DNA from: Fidelibacterota bacterium
Lineage (GTDB): Bacteria; Fidelibacterota; Marinisomatia; Marinisomatales; UBA1611
Reading direction: 5' to 3'
Length of the DNA: 48,521 nt
Assembly: GCA_029936885.1 (NCBI GenBank)
Contig: JAPYRR010000005.1
Coordinates: forward strand, 1-48,521
Shown piece by piece: positions 47,988 through 48,521 of this stretch. Within the stretch, counting starts at the first letter, position 1, and the number at the start of each line of letters is the position of its first letter. Below the pieces are notes generated by a model that was not told where the DNA came from, ran no database searches, and saw only the letters and a program-made list of their open reading frames with translations. The position numbers were made by a program, and so were the translations under genes.

Positions 47988-48521
47988 TTATGCATGAGTG
48001 TTTTCTCGCCATATATTAGCTCCAAGTGACCTAAACTTTTCTTCAATTTTCTCATATCCTCTGTCAATATGGTACACTCTGCTCACTTCTGTTTTTCCTT
48101 TTGCAGCAAGCCCTGCAACAATTAATGATGCACTTGCACGAATATCCGTAGACATAACGGGGGCACCCACCAATTCTTTCACGCCACGGACAAAAGCAGT
48201 ATTATTATCCAATTTAATATTCGCTCCAAAACGATTGAGCTCTGGCACATGACTAAAACGATCATGATATACAGTATCTGTAATGATGGATGAACCATTC
48301 GCCAACGCCATCAATGATACCCATTGTGCTTGAAGATCAGTCGGGAATCCCGGATAAACACCCGTTGTCATATCTACTGATTGAATTTTTTCTGCAGGTG
48401 TAATTGTAACGGAATTATGGGTGGTTTTTATTCCACATCCTGCATCTTTTAATTTTAAAAGAACTGAATCTAAATGCTGTGGAATAACATTAGTGTTTTC
48501 TGCGATTTTAGAGATTGCATC
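47988..48521 (-). CDS. murA: UDP-N-acetylglucosamine 1-carboxyvinyltransferase, C-terminal part (truncated by window edge)
   Basis: Frame stays open past the track ATG to 48521 (DAISKIAENTNVIPQHLDSVLLKLKDAGCGIKT...); YPGFPTDLQAQW; HDRFSHVPELNRFGANI; DIRASASLIVAGL. Confidence 0.93.
   Translation of the reverse strand, partial: DAISKIAENTNVIPQHLDSVLLKLKDAGCGIKTTHNSVTITPAEKIQSVDMTTGVYPGFPTDLQAQWVSLMALANGSSIITDTVYHDRFSHVPELNRFGANIKLDNNTAFVRGVKELVGAPVMSTDIRASASLIVAGLAAKGKTEVSRVYHIDRGYEKIEEKFRSLGANIWRENTHA

Overview
This 48.5 kb window looks like ordinary chromosomal DNA from an AT-rich Gram-negative bacterium. The DUF4837 lipoprotein, the large outer-membrane proteins and the general style suggest an FCB or Marinimicrobia-like lineage, but that is inference. 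It contains one tRNA-Ala(GGC), a plus-strand block (PPIase, leucine-catabolism genes, GIY-YIG protein, EamA transporter), and a very long, almost unbroken minus-strand array: envelope, glycosyltransferase, outer-membrane, lepA, nadE, asnS, sigma-54 activator, galE, uvrB, uvrC, DUF1611/dipeptide epimerase, trkH/trkA, and partial murA. The strongest unusual signal is at 11022..12062 (-). The ORF track shows only a 227-aa fragment there. Hand translation shows a thioredoxin-fold lipoprotein plus helical-repeat gene that is open from a GTG at 12062, except for one in-frame UGA at 11907..11909. That UGA sits at the first Cys of the CxxC motif (ETEW-UGA-VWCKRLD). A compact hairpin follows immediately (UGUA-AA-CGGC-UGGAU-GCCG-A-UACA, loop 16 nt after the UGA) and resembles a bacterial SECIS. 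This is a good candidate for an unannotated UxxC selenoprotein. Secondary signals: a GIY-YIG ORF bracketed by short inverted repeats, a secreted protein with 14-aa YDT repeats plus a MORN/YwqK-like tail, an LptE-like protein with a calcium-loop-like acidic insertion, a DgcA/DgcN-like pair, a His-rich SHOCT protein, and several gene remnants. No CRISPR array, rRNA, prophage or complete IS element was seen.
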